A DNA stretch of 18,104 bases from Fulvivirga aurantia (GCF_009711475.1 NZ_SMMD01000921.1:1-18104), one strand, 5' to 3'; shown: positions 7,046 to 15,197, counted from the first letter of the stretch. Made by a program: numbers and translations. The notes: a model not told the origin generated them from the sequence alone.

Positions 7046-7053
7046 TAATTTTG
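7046..7053 (+). promoter_or_regulatory. Putative -7 element for the histidine phosphatase gene
   Basis: TAATTTTG matches TAnnTTTG exactly. Transcription would begin near 7058-7060, leaving about 15 bases before the TTG start at 7074. It would exclude the earlier in-frame TTG at 7032. No -33 match at the best spacing is visible. Confidence 0.4.
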
Positions 7054-7058
7054 CATGC

Positions 7059-7066
7059 CAAAAATA
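7059..7066 (-). promoter_or_regulatory. Putative -7 element for the men operon
   Basis: Read on the minus strand this is TATTTTTG, an exact TAnnTTTG match, about 33 bases before the menI start. A TTTG lies about 15 bases further upstream, slightly too close for the usual spacing. The element overlaps the expected start region of the divergent phosphatase transcript. Confidence 0.4.
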
Positions 7067-7073
7067 CGACAAA

Positions 7074-7697
7074 TTGAAAACCAAAAAAATATATTTAGTT
7101 CGCCACGGACAAACCGACTATAACCGAAAAAAAATCGTTCAAGGTAGTGGAATAGATGCTTCTCTCAATGATTTTGGGGTAAAACAAGCACAATCTTTTT
7201 ATGCTCACTACAAAGACGTGCCTTTCGATAAGGTATATACCAGTGCATTAAAAAGGAGTATCCAATCTATGCAGCAGTTTATAGATAAGGGGGTGCCACA
7301 CCAGGTAGTGCCAGAGCTAAATGAAATTAATTGGGGTACCCGTGAGGGTATGGCAATCACACCTGAAGAGGATGCGTATTATCATGATGTCATAAAACAA
7401 TGGCAGGAAGGCAACACCACGCTCAAAATTGAGGGAGGTGAGAGTCCGCAGGATGTTTTTGAAAGACAAACCAAAGCCATTGAAATTATTTTGGCTAACA
7501 ATACAGAAGAAACCGTATTGGTGTGTATGCACGGTAGAGCCATGAGAGTATTGCTATGCCAGCTATTAAACTATCCGCTTAAATGTATGGACATGTTTGA
7601 GCATTCTAACTTGTGCCTTTACAAGCTCAATTACACAGGAAGCATGTTTAATGTAGAGCTGTTTAATCACACCGCTCACCTCAACGGTCAGGTGTAG
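7074..7697 (+). CDS. Histidine phosphatase family protein (phosphoglycerate mutase-like)
   Basis: This is a 207-residue cytoplasmic phosphatase of the histidine phosphatase superfamily. The phospho-acceptor motif LVRHGQTDYN is at the N-terminus (H11). The acidic region ELNEINWGTREG and the second catalytic histidine in VCMHGRAMR are also present, so the active site looks complete. Its substrate cannot be told: relatives act on phosphoglycerate, sugar phosphates, alpha-ribazole phosphate and others. No ATG lies in frame near the start. TTG 7074, which gives MKTKKIYLVRHG, fits the family, whereas TTG 7032 would add 14 residues and lies upstream of the likely transcription start. An ATG at 7055 is in another frame. 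It is transcribed away from the men operon from a shared intergenic region. Confidence 0.88.
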   Translation: MKTKKIYLVRHGQTDYNRKKIVQGSGIDASLNDFGVKQAQSFYAHYKDVPFDKVYTSALKRSIQSMQQFIDKGVPHQVVPELNEINWGTREGMAITPEEDAYYHDVIKQWQEGNTTLKIEGGESPQDVFERQTKAIEIILANNTEETVLVCMHGRAMRVLLCQLLNYPLKCMDMFEHSNLCLYKLNYTGSMFNVELFNHTAHLNGQV

Positions 7698-7743
7698 ACC
7701 AATAAAATTTTTAACTTTTTTTGCCGTAACCAAAACAATAATA

Positions 7744-7758
7744 GTAACGTACTGTTAC
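7744..7758. promoter_or_regulatory. Palindrome 1 upstream of the TetR gene
   Basis: GTAAC-N5-GTTAC has perfect 5-base arms. A second register, ACGTA-N4-TACGT (7747-7760), overlaps it. It lies 25 bases before the TetR start and next to a second palindrome, as expected for a TetR-family autoregulatory operator. No clear TAnnTTTG element is visible in this gap. Confidence 0.5.
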
Positions 7759-7761
7759 GTG

Positions 7762-7774
7762 ATAGTAATACTAT
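7762..7774. promoter_or_regulatory. Palindrome 2 upstream of the TetR gene
   Basis: ATAGTA-A-TACTAT is a perfect 13-base palindrome, ending 8 bases before ATG 7783. Its centre is 17 bases from that of palindrome 1. Together they span 31 bases, enough for two TetR-family dimers. Confidence 0.5.
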
Positions 7775-7782
7775 TAAACTAC

Positions 7783-8478
7783 ATGGCAAGACTACAATTA
7801 TTGATGAATGCTAGATTATTTCTACGTGATCCTCAGGAAACTGAGCTAGGTAGAAAGATAGTGCGAGAGAGCATCAAAATGATTGATCGGTTGGGTATAG
7901 AAGAATTTACCTTTAAGAAATTAGCAAAGGAAATAGAATCTACGGAGGCATCGATCTATAGATATTTTGAGAATAAGCACAAGTTGTTGATCTACCTTAT
8001 TTCCTGGTATTGGAATTGGCTTGAGTATCGTATCGACTTCAGCACGCACAACTTAGCTGATCCCGAAGAAAAACTAAAAATTGCCATTGGCATTGTGGCA
8101 GGTAAGAAAACCAGTGATAACCTTTTTCCGGATATTGACGAGATTGCTCTAAATAGAATCGTAATTGCAGAATCTGACAAGACTTATCATACCAAACAAG
8201 TCGATGAAGATAATAGTGAGGGCCTTTTCAGAGGATTTAAAGCATTATGTAAAAAGATTGCAGGATTTGTGAAAGAAATAGACAGCTCCTATGAATACCC
8301 TCACGCACTCGTGAGTACCATGCTAGAGGCAGCTCATCAGCAAATTTTCTTTGCACAGCATCTTCCTTCACTTACAGAACTAAAAAAATCAAGAGAAGAT
8401 ACCTACGACCAGAATGTAAAGTTTTTGACACATATGGTCATAGGTGTTTTAAATAATAATAGCAAAGCACATGCGTAG
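7783..8478 (+). CDS. TetR-family regulator of the export operon
   Basis: This 231-residue protein has an N-terminal helix-turn-helix (about residues 22-68) with FTFKKLAKEIESTEASIYRY, the usual TetR recognition pattern, followed by YFENKHKLL. The remaining 160 or so residues form the variable ligand or dimer domain, beginning with an aromatic stretch (SWYWNWLEY) that may help line a hydrophobic pocket. Start ATG 7783 is chosen. GTG 7759 would place coding sequence across both palindromes, and ATG 7804 is a second possibility. The gene overlaps the following ABC gene by 8 bases (8471-8478), so regulator and transporter are made from one message. The two upstream palindromes suggest self-repression relieved by an unknown signal, perhaps the exported substrate or membrane stress. 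That last step is inference. Confidence 0.9.
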   Translation: MARLQLLMNARLFLRDPQETELGRKIVRESIKMIDRLGIEEFTFKKLAKEIESTEASIYRYFENKHKLLIYLISWYWNWLEYRIDFSTHNLADPEEKLKIAIGIVAGKKTSDNLFPDIDEIALNRIVIAESDKTYHTKQVDEDNSEGLFRGFKALCKKIAGFVKEIDSSYEYPHALVSTMLEAAHQQIFFAQHLPSLTELKKSREDTYDQNVKFLTHMVIGVLNNNSKAHA

Positions 8479-10642
8479 TAACCAAATTTTATCGATACTA
8501 AGAGAGTCTGGTGCATTATTAAAACAAGATGTCACTACGTCTGAGCTCACCGTGCTCAATGCGCAAAATCGCTACTACAATGACGATGAGGTGCCAGCCT
8601 TTATGACCGACCTCACCGAGGCGGGCAATAAGGTAAATCTTATCTTCCTAGACAATACACTAGCCAAAGATCGATTTCAAGATTTTTTAGATGATGTTTA
8701 TATACCTATTGTGGCTTTTGAAAAAGCCCAGGGTGGACTTACTCCAATCATTATCTATAAAAAGAAAAGTAAGATAAGGGTACTGAAATTTGATGCCGAT
8801 TCTCCTGAAATTATTAACGAAGAAATTAGCCTTGAAAATCTGCCAAGTCTTCATACCAACAAAGATGGAAAGGTTGTCTTTATGGGAGTGTTTGGCTATA
8901 AAAGCCTTGTAAGTAATGACCCGGAGGACAAAGACAGAAATCTATCACCAGTGCAGCGGCTGATTCGCTTATTATCTGAAGAAAAAAGAGACATAGGTTA
9001 TATTTATCTCTACGCCACAATAATCGGTTTTATCAGCCTTACATTGCCTTTAGGTATCCAGGCTACAGTATCATTGATCTCCGGGGGCGTGTTTTTCAGC
9101 TCCGTTTATATTCTAATTGCCTTCGTGATTTTAGGTGTCCTGGCGGCCGGTGGGTTACAGGTGCTACAAGTCACACTTGTGGAGTATTTGCAAAGAAGGA
9201 TTTTTACCAAAGCGGCTTTTGAATTTGCTTTTAGAGTACCACGTATAAAAGTTGAGGCACTGCAAGAGTATCATGCACCCGAGCTGATGAACCGGTTTTT
9301 TGATGTATTAACATTACAGAAAGGCCTTCCCAAATTGTTGATAGACCTTTCTTCGGCAGTTATACAAATATTATTCGGCCTCATACTGCTCTCATTTTAC
9401 CACCCGTTTTTTGTCTTTTTTGGGTTGTTGCTGGTCGGTATTTTGGCTGTCATATTTTATCAGACCGGCCCCAAAGGACTTAGTTCTTCGATCAAGGAGT
9501 CTAAATTTAAATATCGGGTGGTATACTGGCTAGAGGAGGTTGCCCGCACAATTAATTCGTTTAAGCTGTCTGGTAATACCAACCTGCCTTTGAGAAAGAC
9601 TGACTTTAATGTCAATAACTACTTGAAAAATAGAAAAGTACATTTTGGTGTACTCATCAATCAGTATATCTATGTCATTCTTTTTAAGGCTTTCGTTACG
9701 GGTGGTTTGCTCATCATGGGTACAGTGCTGGTAGTTCAAAGAGAGATTACACTTGGTCAGTTTGTGGCTTCAGAAGTGATTATCATTCTCACCATTACTT
9801 CCGTTGAGAAAATAATTACTTACATGGATGTGGTCTATGACATGCTTACAGCTGTAGATAAAATCAGTAACGTAACTGATTTGCCGCTTGAGAAGAGTGG
9901 GGGAATCGAAATTAAAGACGGTAAAGAGGGTTTTGCCATTAGAACTAAAAACCTGTACTACAAATTTCCAAACGAAAATAAGTATACACTCAAAGACATA
10001 AACGTTCACATTAAATCTGGGCAGAAAGTATGTATTAGCGGTCATGGTGGAAGTGGAAAGAGCGTACTTCTCAATACCTTATCCGGCCTGAATGTCAATT
10101 ATGAAGGAGTGATAACACTCGATGCCTATTCATTGAAGGATCTTGATTTGAATAAACTTAGGGATAAGATTGGAAAAAACGTATCTCAGCAAGATATCTT
10201 CGAAGGTACTATTATGGAAAATATTCTTGTGGGTAAGCCCTATGCAGAACCAAAAGATGCGGTTGAGGCTATTAATATGCTTAGAATAGATGACGAAATC
10301 AATGCTATGCCTCAGGGCATCAATACACCAATTGTAAGCTCTGGTAAGGGATTATCTAACTCCCTGATCAATAAAATTATTTTAGCACGATGTTTAGCCA
10401 AAAAGCCACGAATGCTCATTCTCAATGATTTCTTTGAAAACTTCATCAAAACAGAACGGTGTGAGCTTATTGAAATACTTACACAAAAAGAGCACCAGTG
10501 GACGGTAGTAATAGTTTCTAATGACAGTACGGTGATGAAAGCTTGTGATGAGGTGCTGCTTATGAAGGACGGCACAGTTTATAAAACAGGAAGTTATGAT
10601 GAACTATTGAGTCAGGGGGAGCTTACAGATTTATCTATTTAA
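8471..10642 (+). CDS. ABC exporter, fused permease and ATPase with degenerate ATPase motifs
   Basis: This 723-residue protein has the layout of type I secretion or peptide ABC exporters. An N-terminal cytoplasmic domain (1-150) resembles the C39-like domain in outline but contains no cysteine, so it cannot be a thiol peptidase. A six-helix permease follows (about 178-455), then the nucleotide-binding domain (about 485-723). In that domain Walker A is intact (GHGGSGKS, 524-531) and a Q-loop is present (Q573/Q574, before IFEGTIMENI). The signature LSGGQ is replaced by LSNSL (628-632), the Walker B Asp by Asn652, the catalytic Glu by Asp653, and the H-loop His by Asn684. The frame is undamaged, so this is not a decaying pseudogene. 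HlyD and TolC partners follow directly (next ATG one base after the stop). Nucleotide binding seems likely, while efficient hydrolysis is doubtful. No second ABC gene is in the operon. Confidence 0.9.
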   Translation: MRSNQILSILRESGALLKQDVTTSELTVLNAQNRYYNDDEVPAFMTDLTEAGNKVNLIFLDNTLAKDRFQDFLDDVYIPIVAFEKAQGGLTPIIIYKKKSKIRVLKFDADSPEIINEEISLENLPSLHTNKDGKVVFMGVFGYKSLVSNDPEDKDRNLSPVQRLIRLLSEEKRDIGYIYLYATIIGFISLTLPLGIQATVSLISGGVFFSSVYILIAFVILGVLAAGGLQVLQVTLVEYLQRRIFTKAAFEFAFRVPRIKVEALQEYHAPELMNRFFDVLTLQKGLPKLLIDLSSAVIQILFGLILLSFYHPFFVFFGLLLVGILAVIFYQTGPKGLSSSIKESKFKYRVVYWLEEVARTINSFKLSGNTNLPLRKTDFNVNNYLKNRKVHFGVLINQYIYVILFKAFVTGGLLIMGTVLVVQREITLGQFVASEVIIILTITSVEKIITYMDVVYDMLTAVDKISNVTDLPLEKSGGIEIKDGKEGFAIRTKNLYYKFPNENKYTLKDINVHIKSGQKVCISGHGGSGKSVLLNTLSGLNVNYEGVITLDAYSLKDLDLNKLRDKIGKNVSQQDIFEGTIMENILVGKPYAEPKDAVEAINMLRIDDEINAMPQGINTPIVSSGKGLSNSLINKIILARCLAKKPRMLILNDFFENFIKTERCELIEILTQKEHQWTVVIVSNDSTVMKACDEVLLMKDGTVYKTGSYDELLSQGELTDLSI

Positions 10643-10643
10643 G

Positions 10644-11990
10644 ATGGAAAATTTTAAAGATCAGTTAGAAGAAGATCAGTTATACACACTGAAGAGCCTT
10701 AAAACACCTTCGGCAAGTAAAGTGCTTGCGCGGTCTTTGATGACCATGGGTGCTGTATTTATATTAGCTTCCTTTTTGCCGTGGCAGCAAAACATACGTG
10801 GTACGGGTAAGCTTACGGCTTTCTCACCTAAAAACAGACCACAATCTGTAGAGACGGCTATTGCAGGTAGAATAAGTAAATGGTATGCTACAGAGGGGCA
10901 ATTGATAAATGAGGGAGACACCATTTTGGCATTGACTGAAATCAAAGACAAATATTTTGACCCTAATTTACTGTTGAGATTACAGGAACAAATTAATGCT
11001 AAAGAAAATAGCATTCAATCGAAACAGGCAAAAGCACAGGCACTTAGAGAGCAAATCAAGGCTTTAAATTCTGCGATGTCGGTAAAGCTTGCTCAAGCAA
11101 GAAACAAGCTTTCGCAGGCAGAATATAAGTTGGTGAGCGACAGTGTAGACTATGAGTCTGAAAAGGTGCGGTTTAATAACTTCGAAAATCAATACGATCG
11201 TAATAAGAAGCTGTTTGAGGCAGGTAACATTGCATTAACCAAGTTTCAGGACATAGAATCTAAATATCAGGAAGCCAGAATGAAGGTTGTTTCTGCTGAA
11301 AACAAACTCTTGCAAAGTAGGGCAGCACTGGTAAATGCCAGGGTAGATATCTCAGGCACTGAAGCTGAGTATCAAGACAAAATCAACAAAGCAGAGTCTA
11401 ACCTCAACGCAACGCTTTCTGAACTGTATGACGCAGAAGCTTCTTTGAGTAAACTGCGCAATGAGTTTGCCAATATGGAGATTAGAAATAATCAATACCA
11501 GATTATCGCACCACAAACTGGTTATCTGGTCAAAGCCATTAAGGCTGGTATTGGAGAGACGATAAAAGAAGGGGAGGCTGTGGCTTCAATCATGCCTGAA
11601 AATCCGGATAAAGCTGTGGAATTGTATGTAAATGCCATGGATGTACCCCTGATTACACCCGGGCGAGAAGTTAGGCTGGAGTTTGATGGATGGCCTGCCT
11701 TGCAATTTTCAGGGTGGCCAAGTGTGTCTGTAGGTACTTTTGCAGGTCGTGTAAAAGTGATAGATAGAGTAGATAGCAAGAACGGTAAGTTTAGGATGTT
11801 GGTGGTGCCCGATGAAAGCGAGGAACCATGGCCGGATCAGCTCCGATTAGGTTCTGGCGCCAAAGGATGGGTAATGCTCGATAGTGTGCCGCTGTGGTAT
11901 GAGATATGGCGACAGCTCAATGGCTTCCCGCCAAGTCTTTATGAGGAGCCTGAAGCTGAGGAAGAGGAAGAAAAAGCTAAGGAAAAATGA
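10644..11990 (+). CDS. HlyD-family periplasmic adaptor (membrane fusion protein)
   Basis: This 448-residue protein should bridge the inner-membrane ABC protein and the outer-membrane channel. A short cytoplasmic tail (1-30) is followed by one membrane helix (about 31-47). The first half of the lipoyl/barrel domain comes next (about 66-102, with AGRISKWYATEGQLINEGD), then a long coiled-coil hairpin (about 110-285) and the returning lipoyl half (IIAPQTGYLVKAI, 287-299). A beta domain follows, with the motif FDGWPALQFSGWP (347-359). The C-terminus is strongly acidic (residues 434-443 are mostly Glu). It starts one base after the ABC stop, and its stop overlaps the TolC start as ATGA, so the three parts are translationally coupled. 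The substrate exported is unknown. Confidence 0.92.
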   Translation: MENFKDQLEEDQLYTLKSLKTPSASKVLARSLMTMGAVFILASFLPWQQNIRGTGKLTAFSPKNRPQSVETAIAGRISKWYATEGQLINEGDTILALTEIKDKYFDPNLLLRLQEQINAKENSIQSKQAKAQALREQIKALNSAMSVKLAQARNKLSQAEYKLVSDSVDYESEKVRFNNFENQYDRNKKLFEAGNIALTKFQDIESKYQEARMKVVSAENKLLQSRAALVNARVDISGTEAEYQDKINKAESNLNATLSELYDAEASLSKLRNEFANMEIRNNQYQIIAPQTGYLVKAIKAGIGETIKEGEAVASIMPENPDKAVELYVNAMDVPLITPGREVRLEFDGWPALQFSGWPSVSVGTFAGRVKVIDRVDSKNGKFRMLVVPDESEEPWPDQLRLGSGAKGWVMLDSVPLWYEIWRQLNGFPPSLYEEPEAEEEEEKAKEK

Positions 11991-13408
11991 AAAAGCTAAT
12001 CTTGATCATTAGTATCAGCTTTATGTCAACAGTGCTTGTTGCTCAAGAAAGAGATAGTACTGTGCTCACTTTTGATGAGTTCTATGCTCTTGTGCTGAAA
12101 AATCATCCGCTGGCACGACAGGCTAATTTACTCACAGAACAGGGTGCTGCTCAGGTAAGACTTGCCAGGGGTAATTTCGATCCTAAGCTGGGTTTTAGCT
12201 GGCAACGCAAAGATTTTGATGACAAGGAGTATTATAACAAGCTAGAGGCTACACTCAAAGTGCCCACATGGCTGGGGCTTACGCCAGAGGTGGGTGTAAA
12301 TCAAAATGAGGGACAGTTTTTAAATCCGGAAAACTTTATTTCGGAGTCGACAGAAAACAGACAGGTTTTTGGTGGAGTATCAGTGACTTTAGGTAGAGGA
12401 TTGTTTATCGATGAACGCAGAGCAGCCTTACAACAAGCAAAGTTGTTTGAAGAAATGGCAGAGGCAGAAAAAGTTAAAGCCTTAAATAAATTACTGCTCA
12501 GTGCTGCCAAAGACTATTGGGAGTGGTATTACGCTTATTATAATAACGAAATGGTATTGTCTGGTATCGCGCTGGCTCAGGACATATTTAATCGTACAAA
12601 ACTTGGGTTTAAATATGGAGAAGTGGCTGTAATAGATACCGTACAGGCCAAAACCAATCTTTTGAGCAGAAAAACAGAGCTTTTGGAGTCAGAAATAGCC
12701 TTAAACAGGGCTCGCCTGATCCTTTCTAACTACATATGGAGTGAAGAGGGGCAGCCAAGGGAGATTCCGGAAGTTTACATTCCACAGCAACCAAGTGTAG
12801 ATGCGCTTGATAGTGATGGTTTTATCTTTTTGGTTAATAGTGCCCGAGAAAATCACCCCGAATTGCAAAAGATTAGATTGAAACGGGAATCATTGGCTGT
12901 AGACAGACGCCTGGCGGTGGAAAATCTGAAGCCACAAATTGATTTGAAATACCATTTATTAGATCAGCCGTGGTCTTTTGGTGGGGAGGAAACCAGATTT
13001 AATTTGGACGAAAACTACCGATTTGGATTAGATTTTTCTTTTCCGCTTTTCTTAAGAAAAGAAAGGGCAAAAATCAGGCAAACTGATTTAAAAGTCCAGG
13101 AAAATAGCTTGCAGGAAGATTACACAGAGCGCTCTATCGTCAACGAAGTAAACGCGAGGTACTTTCAATTGCTCAATACGGCTCAGATTATATCGCAAAG
13201 GGCGCAAATGGTTGATAACTATGAACGACTTGTGGCAGCTGAACGCCTAAACCTAACGAATGGAGAAAGTGATTTATTTAAGTTAAATAGTCAGCTAGAT
13301 AAGCTATTAGAAAGCAGGTCTAAACTCATAAAAGAAAATGCCAATTACAAAAAAATGCTGGCAGAGCTCTATTGGTGGGCTGGTATAGAAAACTTAAGTC
13401 TAAACTAA
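11987..13408 (+). CDS. TolC-family outer-membrane efflux protein
   Basis: This 473-residue protein begins with a signal peptide (MKKLILIISISFMSTVLVA, with probable cleavage just before Gln20). It then shows the two related halves of the outer-membrane efflux family. Each half has long alpha-helical stretches (for example around RTKLGFKYGEVAVIDTVQAK and, in the second half, the helices ending in NLTNGESDLFKLNSQLDK) and strand regions for the beta barrel. It should form the trimeric exit channel for the ABC-HlyD pair upstream, to which it is joined by an ATGA overlap. Its length and domain order are normal for the family. A CutA-like gene follows 11 bases after its stop. Confidence 0.92.
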   Translation: MKKLILIISISFMSTVLVAQERDSTVLTFDEFYALVLKNHPLARQANLLTEQGAAQVRLARGNFDPKLGFSWQRKDFDDKEYYNKLEATLKVPTWLGLTPEVGVNQNEGQFLNPENFISESTENRQVFGGVSVTLGRGLFIDERRAALQQAKLFEEMAEAEKVKALNKLLLSAAKDYWEWYYAYYNNEMVLSGIALAQDIFNRTKLGFKYGEVAVIDTVQAKTNLLSRKTELLESEIALNRARLILSNYIWSEEGQPREIPEVYIPQQPSVDALDSDGFIFLVNSARENHPELQKIRLKRESLAVDRRLAVENLKPQIDLKYHLLDQPWSFGGEETRFNLDENYRFGLDFSFPLFLRKERAKIRQTDLKVQENSLQEDYTERSIVNEVNARYFQLLNTAQIISQRAQMVDNYERLVAAERLNLTNGESDLFKLNSQLDKLLESRSKLIKENANYKKMLAELYWWAGIENLSLN

Positions 13409-13419
13409 ATTTTACTATT

Positions 13420-13734
13420 ATGATCGCGATTTTGTATAAGACAGAAAACAGAAAGAATGCGTCTGAATTGGCCAATAGCCTATTAAAAGCACGCCTTAGC
13501 AATAGTATCGATCAATTACCAACTGTAAAATCTTTTAGTTTCAACAACGGACAAATAGAAGAGCATGAAGAAGTGCTTCTCATCATTAAAACCAAAGCCT
13601 TACTTTATAGTCAGGTAGAAAACAAAATCAAAGAGATCACCAAATCCGATAATCCGAAGATGTACTCGTTGCCGATGACACAAATAGACGAAAGGTATAG
13701 AGATCTCTTGCGGACCGGTGTGATAGAGGTTTAA
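13420..13734 (+). CDS. CutA-like protein (divergent)
   Basis: This 104-residue protein matches the CutA1 fold in its N-terminal two thirds. It opens with MIAILYKTENRKNASELANS, then reaches LPTVKSFSFNNGQIEEHEEVLLIIKTK (in two parts, residues 34-60), where CutA proteins carry the tightly conserved strand and the Lys-Thr-Lys end. CutA forms very stable trimers of PII-like fold and has been linked to divalent metal tolerance, though its function is debated. Here the later His-Pro-Tyr-Glu segment is missing and replaced by SDNPKMYSLPM, so metal or ligand binding may differ. ATG 13420 is chosen; the frame opens earlier, inside tolC, but that part has no family match. As the last gene of the export operon it could be a PII-like sensor of transporter activity, which is inference. 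Its stop shares TTAA with the convergent TPR gene. Confidence 0.8.
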   Translation: MIAILYKTENRKNASELANSLLKARLSNSIDQLPTVKSFSFNNGQIEEHEEVLLIIKTKALLYSQVENKIKEITKSDNPKMYSLPMTQIDERYRDLLRTGVIEV

Positions 13735-15197
13735 GAGTTACTTTTGAGTGATTTAAGCGCGGTTTTGGCTTTATTGCTTATGCTATTTTTGTATTCGTAA
13801 TTGCTATAAGTCAAAACTCTTTTAAAGTAATAGTGGGCTTTATCGTTTTGATTCAACTCTTCAAATATATAACCGAGCTGTAAGCAACTGTTAGGTGCAA
13901 AATAGAAATTGCCTTTCTGCATACTAATTACTTGCATGTAGTGGTTAGTGGCTTTATCAATTTGGTTTGTTTTGTGATAATAGCGGGCTTTTCGGTAAGT
14001 ATATTCCAAGCGATGATCCGTTGATTCAAAGTCAGTATGATCATATTCGTTAATCAAAGATTTCGCTTTGCTGTAAAGGCCACCGTCAGTATACAGCCTT
14101 AATTGCATGATGGCCTTATTTGGCATTTCATCCTGCTGAAGCATCTTATCAGCATGCTTGTCAACTTCAATGAGCTTTTGACCATAAGCCAGCGCTTTTG
14201 CTCTGTACTCCATGGCTTTTGTAATATCATCATTTAGCCAGTGAGCCAGGAATAACTTATAGTTAGCATCTTTTATGAAATTCTCACCTTTAAAAACGCT
14301 TAAAAATCTATTAAAAGCAGTTATTGATTTGTCATAATCACCAAGTTGTAGAAGCACTTCACCCATTTGATAATAAAGCATTGGATTTTCTGCAACAGTG
14401 ATCTCGTTTAAAACTGATAGTGCCTTGTTGGCTTCGGCATTTTTAAGCAACACTGCTACGGTTAGATAGTCAATCAACTCATTTTCTGGTTGCTGTAAGT
14501 ATTTATTGTACGCCTTTTCAGCCGCTTTATTAGATTCATTGAGTAAATAAGCCTGAACTGCAATCACCATAAGCTCAGCTTCTTCTGAAAAGATCGACTG
14601 AATTTCTGAAAAAGCCTGGAGTTCGTTAATTCCTTTCGTAATGTCACCTTCCATGCCCAAAAGATTAATTACCCATTGATATTGATCAGGCACAGCGCCA
14701 AGTAATACGTGTAGCAAGCCTATGGTTTTATTGTTTGGCTCAAAATCAGGATACATTACCAGGTTGTCTGTTATTGTTTTATAAGCCTGCCTAAGCTGCC
14801 ATGCTGCTGATAGTTCGTTGCCAAGTTTAGCATCTATGAATGCGCCTCTTAACTTCATTTCGGCTATAAAATATAACTTCCATGGGGAGTCTGGAGCCTT
14901 TTCGATAATCTCGAAATATTTATCCTGGTTATTTATCAGTGTGTCGTAAGATTGACTTGACTCTGTAAGTAAGAATTCTACTGAAAATAGTAAATGGCTT
15001 AAGTATGCCTCGGAAGATGTGTTGACTGTCTTTAATTGTTTTTTAGCATTTTGCAGGCGAAGAGAAGATATGTCTCTATAGATTTCTTCTTCGGTGGAGT
15101 TGAAGATAGCCTGAGCTTCACAGTAAAGACCTATAAAGCAAAAAAGGTAAGTGAAAACACTTACCTTTTTTAATACACTATATTTAATAAAAGCCAA
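13731..15197 (-). CDS. Secreted tetratricopeptide-repeat protein
   Basis: This protein has about 488 residues and starts with a signal peptide-like segment (hydrophobic core FTYLFCFIGLY, then CEAQA before IFNSTEEE). After that come helical repeats rich in Ala, Leu and Tyr, with TPR character most visible around YYQMGEVLLQLGDYDKSITAFNRF and near the C-terminus (YRKARYYHKTNQIDKATNHY). A distinctive segment holds GLLHVLLGAVPDQYQW. I do not recognise its function. No ATG or GTG lies between the stop of the upstream gene and the signal peptide. TTG 15197 is the best start, and ATT 15188 or ATG 15266 (deep inside the upstream gene) are alternatives. A strong terminator-like hairpin (15140-15171) lies within the signal-peptide codons. 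A possible -7 element (TAAGTTTG, 15195-15202) overlaps the TTG, which complicates that choice. Confidence 0.8.
   Translation of the reverse strand: MAFIKYSVLKKVSVFTYLFCFIGLYCEAQAIFNSTEEEIYRDISSLRLQNAKKQLKTVNTSSEAYLSHLLFSVEFLLTESSQSYDTLINNQDKYFEIIEKAPDSPWKLYFIAEMKLRGAFIDAKLGNELSAAWQLRQAYKTITDNLVMYPDFEPNNKTIGLLHVLLGAVPDQYQWVINLLGMEGDITKGINELQAFSEIQSIFSEEAELMVIAVQAYLLNESNKAAEKAYNKYLQQPENELIDYLTVAVLLKNAEANKALSVLNEITVAENPMLYYQMGEVLLQLGDYDKSITAFNRFLSVFKGENFIKDANYKLFLAHWLNDDITKAMEYRAKALAYGQKLIEVDKHADKMLQQDEMPNKAIMQLRLYTDGGLYSKAKSLINEYDHTDFESTDHRLEYTYRKARYYHKTNQIDKATNHYMQVISMQKGNFYFAPNSCLQLGYIFEELNQNDKAHYYFKRVLTYSNYEYKNSISNKAKTALKSLKSNS
15140..15171 (-). terminator. Strong hairpin: terminator of the Nif3/coiled-coil unit, or attenuator of the TPR gene
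   Basis: Arms of 14 bases pair perfectly around a 4-base loop: six A then GGTAAGTG on one side, CACTTACC then six T on the other. The T run makes it look like an intrinsic terminator on either strand. On the minus strand it begins 37 bases after the stop of the coiled-coil gene. It also lies inside the signal-peptide codons of the TPR protein. Confidence 0.75.

Noticed and set aside
8471..10642. The ABC gene as a decaying pseudogene
   Set aside because: The frame is complete, Walker A is intact, and the coupled overlaps with TetR and the tight spacing to HlyD are kept, so selection appears to maintain it.
10676..11014. Open frame of 112 codons on the minus strand
   Set aside because: It is antisense to the start of the HlyD-type gene; no promoter or family signal supports it.
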